Of a stretch of 64,000 nt of DNA, positions 53,335 through 61,789 are shown one piece after another; within the stretch, counting starts at the first letter, position 1, and each line of letters opens with the position of its first letter. The position numbers were made by a program, and so were the translations under genes. This DNA comes from Paralcaligenes sp. KSB-10 (lineage in GTDB: Bacteria > Pseudomonadota > Gammaproteobacteria > Burkholderiales > Burkholderiaceae_B): contig NZ_CP089848.1 in NCBI RefSeq assembly GCF_021266465.1, forward strand, positions 2,790,001 to 2,854,000, given 5' to 3'. Under the pieces are notes generated by a model. It ran no database searches and was not told the DNA's origin. It saw only the letters and a program-made list of their open reading frames with translations.

Positions 53335-54398
53335 TTTGCCCACTCCTTGCCTACTTCCGTTCGATTCTTTGCCCACCACCCCGCATCCAGCAAGAAGCCA
53401 TGCTGCTGGGTACGCTCCCCGCCGGGAATTTTCTCACGCAGTTCCGGGGTCAAGGCTTCATACGCTGTTTTGGTAACAGGACCGCTGTTCCACAGCGAAC
53501 TGAATTTGCTTTGGACATCTTTGCTCAAGCAGAAATCGACCAGTTTTTGGGCGTTCTCAGGGTTTTTTGCCTTCTTGAAGACCGCATAGGCCTGCAAATG
53601 AACCGCATGCTGATTCCAGTTGATAGCCAGCGGCGCTCCATTCTCAATGCCTTTGAGAATGCGAGTGCTCCAGACGGAACTGACATCGGCGTCGCCCGTG
53701 GACAGCATTTGCACCGACAAGGCGCCCGAAGTCCAGAACTTGGAGATGCCCGGCTTGATCCTGGACAAGGACTTGAATGCACGGGGTAAATCCAGCGGAT
53801 ACAGCTTGTCGATCGGGACACCGTCGGCGATCAGCGCGAATTCGATATCGGGGCCGCCGGTATCCATATCCGCCAGGGCGCGTGTCCCGGGTATTTTTTT
53901 ATAGTCCCAGAAATCCGCCCAATTCGACGGCACAGTATTTTTATTGTATTTGCCGGTGTTGTACCCCATGACCGATGCATAGACAAAATTTCCCACGTAA
54001 CTGTCATGTTTATACTGGGGGAGAATATCGGCCGGATCGGTAAACTTGAACTTGTCGTAGGCAAGCGGCGCCAGTTCATTCTCCCACTGCAAGATCACGC
54101 TATCGTCGTTATCGATAATATCGACCTCCACATTGCCCGACCGGATCATGGCTTCCATTTTGGCGCTGGTCATGGCCACCGGCACAACCCGGATCCCGGT
54201 TTTTTCCCTGAAGGGTTCAAAAATCAATTTCTTGCGAATTTCATCGTAGGCGCCACCCGGAGAGCGGATAATCACTTGCTGCTGGGCCGCTTCGGAATTC
54301 TTGACCCAGATCATGGGAGCAACCAGCGCCGCCCCCGTCAGTTTCAGCATTGAACGCCGCGATACTTTGTTATCAAATCCGAACGTGTTCTTAGTCAT
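53316..54398 (-). CDS. ABC transporter substrate-binding protein (PotD-like), Tat signal
   Basis: A 360-residue periplasmic receptor with a twin-arginine signal 'SRRSMLKLTGAALVAP' (residues about 13-28). The body is of the PotD/PotF type: 'QQVIIRSPGGAYDEIRKKLIFEPFREKTGI', 'VEVDIIDNDDSVILQWEN' and 'ATLW' style helices. AGGAG precedes the start. It is the first transporter gene, 11 bp downstream of the DadA-like gene on the same strand. The ligand is probably a polyamine-, opine- or amino-acid-like compound. Confidence 0.9.
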   Translation of the reverse strand: MTKNTFGFDNKVSRRSMLKLTGAALVAPMIWVKNSEAAQQQVIIRSPGGAYDEIRKKLIFEPFREKTGIRVVPVAMTSAKMEAMIRSGNVEVDIIDNDDSVILQWENELAPLAYDKFKFTDPADILPQYKHDSYVGNFVYASVMGYNTGKYNKNTVPSNWADFWDYKKIPGTRALADMDTGGPDIEFALIADGVPIDKLYPLDLPRAFKSLSRIKPGISKFWTSGALSVQMLSTGDADVSSVWSTRILKGIENGAPLAINWNQHAVHLQAYAVFKKAKNPENAQKLVDFCLSKDVQSKFSSLWNSGPVTKTAYEALTPELREKIPGGERTQQHGFLLDAGWWAKNRTEVGKEWAKWALNS

Positions 54399-54409
54399 GG
54401 TGCTGTCTC

Positions 54410-55654
54410 CTAAAATCTCTTGATATCGTAGGGTTTTACATCAATGGTATTGGGAGTCCCCATAACCATGTTCGCCAGGATTTCCGCGGACATGGGGGCC
54501 CCGGTGATGCCGGTGTGACCATGGCCGAATCCAAAATACAGATTGGGCAATGAATCCAACTGGCTCAGGATGGGCAAGCTGTCGGGCGTCGATGGCCGAA
54601 AGCCCAGCCAAAAATTCTTTTTCATGCCAATATCAATTTTTGGGAATAGACGCTTTACATTGCCTATCAAGACTTCTTCTTTCTTCATATCCGGCAAGCC
54701 TTCCAGCCCGGCTATTTCCACAAAACCCGCCACACGAATATTGTCGACCATGGGGGTAACGCCAAAGGCCCGCTCTTTATGCAGCACCGGGATTTTTAAA
54801 TCGAGGGCGCCGCGGTCGAAGGAGACGTGATAACCCCGCTCTGTATCGAACGGAATACCCACACCCAGGCCTTTGAGTATTTTTTTCGACCAGGCGCCTG
54901 AACAAACCAGCAGGCGCTTGACGCTGAAATCGTCGCAGGTGGTAATAATGCGATACGTGTTGCTGTCGGCCTGGCGCGAAACACCATGTACCTTCTGCCT
55001 GATGAACTCGCCGCCATTTTCGGAAAAAATGCGGAACAAGCGTTGGACCAGCAGATAGGGGTTGGCAACGTGGCCATTTTTCTCATAAAACTCGGCCCGG
55101 GTAACCGCCCGGTTCAGTCCGGGAACCATGTCGAATATTTCCTCTCCCGCCAGTTCGCGGACGGCAACGCCGTTTTGTTTGCGTATTTTCTCGGACAACA
55201 AATCGGTCCGGCTCTTTGCGCTGTTTTCCCAAATGTATAACTGCCCGGTAAGCTTGATGATTTCATCGAAATGCTCCGGCCCCAGCAGCTTGCGATATTG
55301 GTCGACGGCTTCTTGATGCAATTGCCGCAAGGCATGGCCAAGCCTGAATGCATTTTTTTCGCTGGCACCCGATTTCACCCAACGAATCAGCCAGGGAAGT
55401 GCACTTGGCAGATAGGCCGGCCTTACGCTTAAAGGCCCCATGGGGTCGGTCAGCCAGCGAGGCACGTTTTTTATCATTCCCGGCAGCGCGATAGGCACAC
55501 AACTGTCGACGCTGACCAGTCCGGCATTGCCGAACGAAGTACCGGTGCCGGGTTCGCGCTCGTCGATAATCCGAACGGCGACACCGCGCTGCTGCAGGGC
55601 AACCGCCGTACACATGCCGACTATCCCCGCGCCGATAATGCTTATTTTTTCCAT
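54410..55654 (-). CDS. D-amino-acid dehydrogenase-like FAD oxidoreductase (DadA family)
   Basis: A 414-residue flavoprotein of the DAO/DadA family. The FAD motif 'SIIGAGIVGMCTAVALQQRG' is at the N-terminus, 'GTGTSFGNAGLVS' follows, and the C-terminal 'FGHGHTGITGAPMSAEILA' is typical of DadA. It would oxidise an amino acid, often a D-isomer, to an imino acid. The RidA gene directly upstream (11 bp) would hydrolyse the imine, and the ABC genes downstream would bring in the substrate. Confidence 0.9.
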   Translation of the reverse strand: MEKISIIGAGIVGMCTAVALQQRGVAVRIIDEREPGTGTSFGNAGLVSVDSCVPIALPGMIKNVPRWLTDPMGPLSVRPAYLPSALPWLIRWVKSGASEKNAFRLGHALRQLHQEAVDQYRKLLGPEHFDEIIKLTGQLYIWENSAKSRTDLLSEKIRKQNGVAVRELAGEEIFDMVPGLNRAVTRAEFYEKNGHVANPYLLVQRLFRIFSENGGEFIRQKVHGVSRQADSNTYRIITTCDDFSVKRLLVCSGAWSKKILKGLGVGIPFDTERGYHVSFDRGALDLKIPVLHKERAFGVTPMVDNIRVAGFVEIAGLEGLPDMKKEEVLIGNVKRLFPKIDIGMKKNFWLGFRPSTPDSLPILSQLDSLPNLYFGFGHGHTGITGAPMSAEILANMVMGTPNTIDVKPYDIKRF

Positions 55655-55665
55655 GGAGTTTCAGC

Positions 55666-56052
55666 TTATTTCTTAACGGCGTGCACGACTATTTCAATCA
55701 GGCAATTGGACCCCATCAGTTCCTTGACGACGACCGTCGCCCTGTTCGGATAAGGCGCGATATTGAAAAATGTTTTGTAGACCTCGTTCATTTTCTTGGC
55801 GTCGTCTTTATTGACCAGGTAAATAGTCATTTGCGCCACATTATTCAAGTCGGACCCGGCGCACTCCAGAACATGTGCCAATTGCTGGAACACCCGTGTT
55901 GCCTGTACCTCGATATCGCCTTGCCCGCTGGGCTGGTGCGTCTGGGGATCCCGTGGAACCTGAACCGTGTAAATGGTTCCACTGGCTAAAACGGCATTGC
56001 TGATAGGCACATCCGGCGCGTTGACGATATTGGTTTTAATACATTCGATCAT
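55666..56052 (-). CDS. RidA family enamine/imine deaminase
   Basis: A 128-residue RidA/YjgF family protein. Family elements are 'SNAVLASGTIYTVQVPRDPQT', 'ATRVFQQLAHVLECAGSDLNNVAQMTIYLVNKDD' and 'PNRATVVVKELMGSNCLIEIVVHAV' with the conserved arginine. It removes reactive enamine/imine products made by the two flanking amino-acid oxidases. The ATG at 56052 has GAGG upstream. It lies between DadA-like and amine-oxidase-like genes in one operon. Confidence 0.9.
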   Translation of the reverse strand: MIECIKTNIVNAPDVPISNAVLASGTIYTVQVPRDPQTHQPSGQGDIEVQATRVFQQLAHVLECAGSDLNNVAQMTIYLVNKDDAKKMNEVYKTFFNIAPYPNRATVVVKELMGSNCLIEIVVHAVKK

Positions 56053-56063
56053 GATTTTCCTCA

Positions 56064-57263
56064 CTAGCTCCCATTCATTTGCTGTCTGATTTTTCTGATG
56101 CTCATATTCACGGCCATGCGTCTTATCGGGTCTGGGGGAATAAAGTTTGGATGGCTGAATCGCCGGGTCTGATCCAGCAATTCGGAATCCAGTCCGAATA
56201 CACCGTCAACCAATAAAGTGCCGAGCATGGTCATTTTTAAAATGCCGGACGCATTGCAACCCGACACACCATGGATTTTTTCGCCGAAACGCTCATAAAC
56301 CGGATCGCCATTCCTGGTCAGGCTTACCGCCCCGCCCCATACGTATTCAAACAAGTCCGCGGGCATATCGGGATAACGCGCCAGCAACATCCCGGACAGA
56401 TGCCTCTTGACCTGATCGGTCGGCAATTCATGCTTATAGGAAAAGCCCGCACGCAACATAAAACGCCTGCCGTCGATTTTCCGGCTGGTCGCTTCAAGCC
56501 GCTCGACGGGAGTGACTCCCCATTCGGCCGCACCGCCGAAAGCGGCCGATTCCGCATCGGACAATTCGCGGGATAATCCCGCGTACGTATACATGGTGAG
56601 CTGCCGGTATTTGGCGTGACCAAAGAAGGGCAGGCCCGTATTGGCGCACAGAAAAATGAATTCCGCGCTAATTTCATGATTATTGGCGGTCACGGTATAA
56701 GGACTGCCGCGCGATATGGCGCTTACAGGCGTATCGAAAAAAACCGTCACATTTTTGGGCAGTGATCCGATCAGCCCATTGACCAACTCGGCGGGCTGGA
56801 CCAAGGTGCAGTTCTGCAGCCAGATCGCCCTTTTATAATGCGACGACCCCAGCTCGCTTCGGATTTGCCGGGGGGCCAGGCGCCGAAAAGGAATCCGGTT
56901 CTTTTCCAGGGTAGCCTCCACGGCTTTCAGCTGGCCAATGCCGAAATCGCTGGTAGCCGCCTTGTAGTGCCCCGCCTTGCTCCAGCCGCACTCTATATTG
57001 TGCGCATCGACCCAATCCCTTAATAATCGCTGGCCGGATCGCAACAAATTGATTTGCCACTGGCTCTGTTCCGGAGACGACCGGGAATCTATTTTCGCGT
57101 AGGGCAAGTCGATCATGAAGCCCGAGTTCCGGCCGGACGCATTCTCCGCTGGGCGCGTCGCATCCAGCACAACAATGGTTTCATCGGGAAATAGCTCCGC
57201 CAGTCGCCGCGCCGCGGCCAAGCCGGCATATCCGGCGCCGACAACCAGGTATTTTGCGTGCAT
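56064..57263 (-). CDS. FAD-dependent amine/amino-acid oxidase (DAO family)
   Basis: A 399-residue flavoprotein. The FAD motif 'LVVGAGYAGLAAARRLAELFP' follows the start; 'ASGRNSGFMIDLPY' and the C-terminal 'HGVSGCNASGILKMTMLGTLL' are like gamma-glutamylputrescine and glycine-type oxidases. The start at 57263 has AGCAGGAT upstream; the longer open frame has no family match. It is the first gene of the operon 57263-50627, divergent from the LysR gene at 57522. A second oxidase beside DadA suggests two successive oxidation steps. Confidence 0.85.
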   Translation of the reverse strand: MHAKYLVVGAGYAGLAAARRLAELFPDETIVVLDATRPAENASGRNSGFMIDLPYAKIDSRSSPEQSQWQINLLRSGQRLLRDWVDAHNIECGWSKAGHYKAATSDFGIGQLKAVEATLEKNRIPFRRLAPRQIRSELGSSHYKRAIWLQNCTLVQPAELVNGLIGSLPKNVTVFFDTPVSAISRGSPYTVTANNHEISAEFIFLCANTGLPFFGHAKYRQLTMYTYAGLSRELSDAESAAFGGAAEWGVTPVERLEATSRKIDGRRFMLRAGFSYKHELPTDQVKRHLSGMLLARYPDMPADLFEYVWGGAVSLTRNGDPVYERFGEKIHGVSGCNASGILKMTMLGTLLVDGVFGLDSELLDQTRRFSHPNFIPPDPIRRMAVNMSIRKIRQQMNGS

Positions 57264-57504
57264 ATCCTGCTGCAAACAGGCGCCGCTTACATTATTGCGG
57301 GCCACAGCATTCCATCCACTCCTGGACAAGTGGTCAAGGCGGCTAATCACGAATGGGTCTCCGAATTGTCTCTGGCTATTATTCTGTCTATTTACGACGG
57401 CTACTCGTCGATCGATCAAGTCGATTCAGAGATAAAACCGATGCATTGAAACTACTATGCCATGCCCAAAACATCTGTGTAAAATGAATAATTCGGCTTA
57501 TCTC

Positions 57505-57521
57505 TATGAATTCAATTCATA
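57505..57521. promoter_or_regulatory. 17 bp perfect palindrome abutting the LysR start codon
   Basis: TATGAATTCAATTCATA (57505-57521) is a perfect palindrome ending at the base before the ATG at 57522. It occupies the place of a Shine-Dalgarno site, so none is visible. It fits the LysR T-N11-A pattern. A role in autoregulation, and control of the divergent oxidase operon, is inferred. Confidence 0.6.
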
Positions 57522-58496
57522 ATGAATCTAAAACAGCTCAGCCATGTCGTGGCCCTATCCGAGACACTCAGCTTCAGCAAAGCAGCCGAGCGCGTGCATT
57601 TGAGCCAATCGGCCCTGAGTAAAAGCATTGCTTCCCTGGAAGAGGAGCTCAATATACAAATCTTCGACCGTACGACCAATGCCGTGTCGGTCACGCCCAC
57701 AGGTCAATTCGTGGTCGACCATGCCCAGAACCTGCTGTCCGAAGCCAAGAACTTCAACAAAAACATTGAGTATTTGAAAACCGGCTCCCTGGGCGGCGTG
57801 GCGCTCGGCGCGGGCCCCTTCCCCGCCACGGCCTTCCTGGGCGCTGGAATCAGAGAGTTCCACAAACGGTATCCCAAGATCTCGCTGCGTATACGGATTG
57901 ATTATTGGAAAAACCTGCTGGCCGATCTCAGGGAAGGACAGCTCGATTTCTTCATGGCGGACATTCGCGACATAGCCGACGACGCCATGCTGGCCATTAC
58001 TCCCATAGGCGGGCTTACGGTCGCGCTTTTCTGTGACCGCAAGCACCCTCTGGTAGCCGGCAAGCCGGATCGCCCGATCAAGCCCCAGGAGATTCTCAAG
58101 TACACATTTGCCACGGTCAGCCTCCCCACCGTCGTGTTTCATGAATTGAAGCGCAGCATAGGCCTGGACCATAACGATACCTTCGCGGTCAATATCGAAT
58201 GCGACGACATCGCGCTGATCAAGAAAATGCTGCCCGATTCGGATATTATTTTTGCCAGCAGCAACTTGATGATGGAGCAGGAAATTGCGGCAGGGCAAGT
58301 AGTCAGACTCAATATCCCCATGACCCAAAACCGCTTCGGAGACTGGGGCCTGGTTCAAATCAAAAATCGCACACTGACCCCCAGCGCCGACTTGCTGGCC
58401 AATTTGTTTATCGAACTGATACGCGATGGCAGCAAGAAAGACAGCAAAAAATACGGATTCAAGCAAACATCTCGGCCAAACTTGAATATAAAGTAA
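57522..58496 (+). CDS. LysR family transcriptional regulator
   Basis: A 324-residue LysR-type regulator with the helix-turn-helix at residues about 3-60 ('SFSKAAERVHLSQSALSKSIASLEEEL'). It is divergent from the oxidase/RidA/DadA/ABC operon, with 258 bp between them, the classic arrangement for a LysR regulator of that operon. Its start codon is directly preceded by a 17 bp palindrome and no ribosome-binding site is visible, so translation may be leaderless. It is followed by the palindromic element B. Confidence 0.93.
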   Translation: MNLKQLSHVVALSETLSFSKAAERVHLSQSALSKSIASLEEELNIQIFDRTTNAVSVTPTGQFVVDHAQNLLSEAKNFNKNIEYLKTGSLGGVALGAGPFPATAFLGAGIREFHKRYPKISLRIRIDYWKNLLADLREGQLDFFMADIRDIADDAMLAITPIGGLTVALFCDRKHPLVAGKPDRPIKPQEILKYTFATVSLPTVVFHELKRSIGLDHNDTFAVNIECDDIALIKKMLPDSDIIFASSNLMMEQEIAAGQVVRLNIPMTQNRFGDWGLVQIKNRTLTPSADLLANLFIELIRDGSKKDSKKYGFKQTSRPNLNIK

Positions 58497-58718
58497 ATGG
58501 ATCCCGCATTTAGGCCTTGCAAGCCGGGCGCTTGCTGGAAGCCGCCATGCGCAAGCTCGTCCATCGGTGCTTCCAGGCGCTCAACACACGAATCCCCTAT
58601 CGGCCCGATTACCCCGGCCCCTCTTGACTTCCAAGACGGTATCCACACAAGCCCGCGAGCAAAGTGTCCGCGCACGCCCGGCATTATGGCCCGTGATCGT
58701 CCAAAAATTTAAATGCAA

Positions 58719-58947
58719 GCGGGGGTGGCGGCCCAGGCGGGGTGGGCGAGCTTGAGTCCGCCGCGGCCGCAGCCTGGATCGGGATGCAAGGGCGCGGCTG
58801 CTTGAGCGTCAAGGGTGTCCACAGCCCGGGGGGCTGTGGACGACGCGAGTTCCGCGACCGCCCGATCCAGGCGCCGGCCGCGGGCAGTCCTGGCGCAGCC
58901 AGGACCGGACGATGCGAGCTCCACCCCGCCTGGGCCGCCACCCCCGC
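58719..58947 (+). repeat. Long palindromic element, copy B (229 bp, perfect 27 bp terminal inverted repeat)
   Basis: 58719-58745 and 58921-58947 are exact reverse complements. An inner stem pairs GCCTGGATCGGG (58772-58783) with CCCGATCCAGGC (58861-58872) and extends outward with one interruption. Hairpins lie at about 58817-58840 and 58886-58905. The core GCGAGTTCCGCGACCGCCCG is at 58845-58864. The 24 bp at 58882-58905 are identical to copy A. Confidence 0.9.
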
Positions 58948-59032
58948 GCCTTAAGAACGCCAAGGAACGCTCAAGAACACCGACACCCCCGCCATTTTAA
59001 GTACCGGCACATGTTTTAGCACCCGGTTTTAA

Positions 59033-59047
59033 TTTCATCTGATGAAA
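59033..59047. promoter_or_regulatory. Short perfect palindrome upstream of the second Bug/RraA operon
   Basis: TTTCATC-T-GATGAAA is a 15 bp perfect inverted repeat about 95 bp before the ATG at 59142. It is placed as a repressor site for the operon 59142-63557. No regulator gene is in the operon, so the protein that binds is unknown; the IclR at 3422 or the GntR at 302 are speculative candidates. Confidence 0.45.
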
Positions 59048-59141
59048 CTATGATGCGACAGACGAAATATATCGCTACTATGCGCACAACCGCTTCCTTC
59101 ATTAGTGCTTACAAAAACCAGACCTTCAATCAGGAGAAGAC

Positions 59142-60125
59142 ATGAAACTGCTGGCTAAATTATCGTACGGCTTGGCCATCGCCTTGATTTCATCCACGGC
59201 CGCAACCGCGGCCACTCAAAGCTACCCCGATCACGCCATCAAGCTGATCGTTCCGTTTCCTCCCGGAGGCGGTACTGACTTGATCGCCCGCGACCTGGCC
59301 AAGACGCTCTCACAGCAGAACAAGTGGAACATCGTCGTGGAAAATCGAGCAGGCGCCGGCGGCGATATCGGCATTGCCGCCGCGGCCAAGGCAAACCCGG
59401 ATGGTTACACATGGGTGCTTGGGCAAACCAGCAACCTGGCCATCAATCCCACCTTGCACTCGAACCTTCCCTACGACCCCTTCAAGAGCTTCATCCCGAT
59501 CAGCCTGGTGGCGGATTCCGCCCTCGTCATGGTGGCTCCCGGCAATGCCAAGTACAGCACCGTGCCCGAATTCGTCAAAGCCGTGAACGAAGGCGCGCCC
59601 GACAGCATGAATTTCGGGCTTCCGGGCATAGGTACGGTTGCGCAGCTGACCACCGTCCTGTTCGAACGCACCACCCAGATCAAGATCACCAACGTGCCCT
59701 ATAAAGGCGCATCGGACGGATTGCCGGCACTGATGGGCAACCAGATCCAGGCCTACATGTCCTCAATCCCCACCCTGCTGGGCTCGATAAAAGCCGGGCA
59801 GATCAAGGCCCTGGGCGTGACATCGAAAAGCCGGGTCAGCGTGCTCCCCGATGTACCGACAATCGATGAGTCCGGCTACAAAGGCTTCAACGCCACGACC
59901 TGGTTCGGCATTCTCGTTCCCGCCAACACCCCGAAAGACATCACCGTCATCTTGAACACCGCCATAAACAAAGCGGTCAATGATCCCGACTTCGTCAAGC
60001 GCATGGGCGCGCAAGGCGCAACGACCCTGGGCGGAACCTCGGAAGATTTTACAAACAGGCTGCGTGCCGATTACGACATGTGGGCCGACGTCATCAAGAA
60101 AGCACATATCACCCTTGCACATTAA
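59142..60125 (+). CDS. Tripartite tricarboxylate transporter substrate-binding protein (Bug/TctC family)
   Basis: A 327-residue Bug-family periplasmic receptor with a signal peptide (MKLLAKLSYGLAIALISSTA then ATAA) and the motifs 'KLIVPFPPGGGTDLIARDLA', 'GAGGDIGIAAAAKANPDGYTWV' and 'NVPYKGASDGLPALMG'. AGGAG lies before the ATG. It is the first gene of the second RraA/dehydrogenase/SMP-30 module. The substrate is probably a hydroxy- or keto-acid. Confidence 0.94.
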   Translation: MKLLAKLSYGLAIALISSTAATAATQSYPDHAIKLIVPFPPGGGTDLIARDLAKTLSQQNKWNIVVENRAGAGGDIGIAAAAKANPDGYTWVLGQTSNLAINPTLHSNLPYDPFKSFIPISLVADSALVMVAPGNAKYSTVPEFVKAVNEGAPDSMNFGLPGIGTVAQLTTVLFERTTQIKITNVPYKGASDGLPALMGNQIQAYMSSIPTLLGSIKAGQIKALGVTSKSRVSVLPDVPTIDESGYKGFNATTWFGILVPANTPKDITVILNTAINKAVNDPDFVKRMGAQGATTLGGTSEDFTNRLRADYDMWADVIKKAHITLAH

Positions 60126-60159
60126 TTCAAACACCCCCTGAAACCCGGAAGCACCAACC

Positions 60160-60846
60160 ATGAAAACGCTACCCTACATCCGCAAAGACATCGAACGCGT
60201 CGCCCCTGATCTCGTCAAGAAAGCCAGCCAATTTCAGGCCGCCATCCTGGCCGATGTAGGGGGGCGCCGCGGCACACTGGGGGGGGCAATAAAACCTTTG
60301 CATCCTTCCATGAAAGTGGCCGGACCCGCATTCACCGTCGAAGTCCGGCCCGGCGACAACTTGATGTTTCATGCGGCCCTGGCAATGGCCCAGCCTGGCG
60401 ATGTCATCGTCGTAGAGGGGAAAGGCGATCTTTCGGCCGCCTTGTGCGGCACGATCATGGTTACCCAGGCACAGGCCTCTGGCCTGGCCGGCTTCGTAGT
60501 GGACGCGGCCACCCGGGACTCGGAAGAAATCGTTGCGGGCAGCTTCCCGGTATTTTCCGCTGGCACCAATCCCAATGGGCCGACCAAAGCCCTGGGCGGG
60601 CGTGTGAACTGGCCCGTGACGCTGGCCGGAACGACAGTCAACCCTGGCGACCTGATTGTCGGCGATGCCGATGGTGTGGTCGTCGTTCCCCGTGAAAACG
60701 TGGAAGAGATCCTGGTCCTGGCCCAGAAAAAAGTCGATGCCGAAGCCAGGCGGATTGCCGCCATAAAGAGCGGCGACCTGGGCGCGCCGTGGTTGCAGCA
60801 GACCCTGGTGCAGGCCGGCGTGATAAAGGAAGGCGAAGCACTATGA
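60160..60846 (+). CDS. RraA-type aldolase/decarboxylase family protein
   Basis: A 228-residue RraA-superfamily protein. It has 'GDVIVVEGKGDLSAALCG' and 'GFVVDAATRDSEEIV' with the Arg-Asp pair used by 4-hydroxy-4-methyl-2-oxoglutarate and 4-carboxy-4-hydroxy-2-oxoadipate aldolases. It is distantly related to the protein at 4389-5120. Its stop overlaps the dehydrogenase start by 4 bp, so the two are translationally coupled. A pyruvate-releasing aldolase or oxaloacetate decarboxylase step is likely. Confidence 0.88.
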   Translation: MKTLPYIRKDIERVAPDLVKKASQFQAAILADVGGRRGTLGGAIKPLHPSMKVAGPAFTVEVRPGDNLMFHAALAMAQPGDVIVVEGKGDLSAALCGTIMVTQAQASGLAGFVVDAATRDSEEIVAGSFPVFSAGTNPNGPTKALGGRVNWPVTLAGTTVNPGDLIVGDADGVVVVPRENVEEILVLAQKKVDAEARRIAAIKSGDLGAPWLQQTLVQAGVIKEGEAL

Positions 60847-61775
60847 GCGTGGCAAAACGCGCCATTCTGGTGACCGCCGCCGATCTCGCCCCTGAAGCGC
60901 TGAATCTGCTGAAAGATTTCGAGGTAGTCTTTACCGGATTGGCCCCTCAGGAAGAAGATATCCTGGCCCTGATGAAACGGCATGACCCCGCGGGCATCAT
61001 AGTCCGGTACGGGAAAATCACCGCCAGGATCATTCAAGCCGCACCATCCCTGAAAGTGATTTCCAAGCATGGCAGCGGCATCGACACCATTGACGTATCG
61101 GCCGCGCAGGCCAAAGGCATTGCCGTATGCGCCGCCACAGGAGTCAATGCACCCGCTGTGGCCGAACACGCCATTGCCCTGATACTGGCCTGCGCAAAAT
61201 CCATCGCCAGAATGAATCTGCGGATGCATGCCGGACACTGGGACAAAGCCAGCCACAAAAGCGTGGAACTGGCCGGACGCACCCTGGGTCTGATCGGCTT
61301 GGGCGCCATCGGCGGCCGCGTGGCGCAAATTGCCCATGCCATGGGCATGCACGTCATCAGCCACGATCCTTACGCAAAAAAAATTCCTGATTTTGTAAAA
61401 GAAGCCGGCCTGGATGAAATCTGGCGCGACTCCGATGTCATTTCCCTGCATTGCCCCTTGACCGACGACAACAGGAACCTGGTGAACCAGGGCACGCTGG
61501 ATCGGTGCAAACCCGGCGTCATTATCGTCAACACCGCTCGCGGCGGGCTGATCGATGAATGCGCGCTCCTGAACGCGGTACAAAGCGGCCATGTCTTCGC
61601 CGCGGGTCTGGACAGCTTTCAGCAGGAACCTCCTCCGGCCGACCACCCTTTCCGAGGTGCGGAAAATATCCTGTTGAGCCCGCATATCGGCGGAGTCACC
61701 CGGGACGCCTACGTGAATATGGGGCTGGCCGCCGTACGCAACCTGCTCGGCCATCTGAACCAGCGCACGACGTAG
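60843..61775 (+). CDS. D-isomer-specific 2-hydroxyacid dehydrogenase family protein
   Basis: A 310-residue NAD-dependent dehydrogenase. It has the Rossmann motif 'LGLIGLGAIGGRVAQIA', an arginine in 'VNTARGGLIDECAL', a glutamate in 'FQQEPPPADHP' and a histidine in 'LSPHIGGVTRDAY', all typical of the 3-phosphoglycerate/hydroxypyruvate-type branch. The ATG at 60843 overlaps the RraA stop. With the lactonase and RraA protein it repeats the gene set at 4389-7990. Confidence 0.92.
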   Translation: MSVAKRAILVTAADLAPEALNLLKDFEVVFTGLAPQEEDILALMKRHDPAGIIVRYGKITARIIQAAPSLKVISKHGSGIDTIDVSAAQAKGIAVCAATGVNAPAVAEHAIALILACAKSIARMNLRMHAGHWDKASHKSVELAGRTLGLIGLGAIGGRVAQIAHAMGMHVISHDPYAKKIPDFVKEAGLDEIWRDSDVISLHCPLTDDNRNLVNQGTLDRCKPGVIIVNTARGGLIDECALLNAVQSGHVFAAGLDSFQQEPPPADHPFRGAENILLSPHIGGVTRDAYVNMGLAAVRNLLGHLNQRTT

Positions 61776-61789
61776 CAAAGGACATAACC

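Larger units (their letters stand above)
58497..59141. other. Intergenic region holding palindromic element B and the promoter of the Bug operon
   Basis: This 645 bp stretch has no convincing gene. It holds the long palindrome B (58719-58947) and a second, short palindrome at 59033-59047 near the promoter of the gene at 59142. The first 220 bp have open frames without family resemblance. Confidence 0.6.

Noticed and set aside
58497-58718. Possible decayed gene after the LysR gene
   Set aside because: Several open frames exist but none shows a family motif; the sequence is too short to judge.
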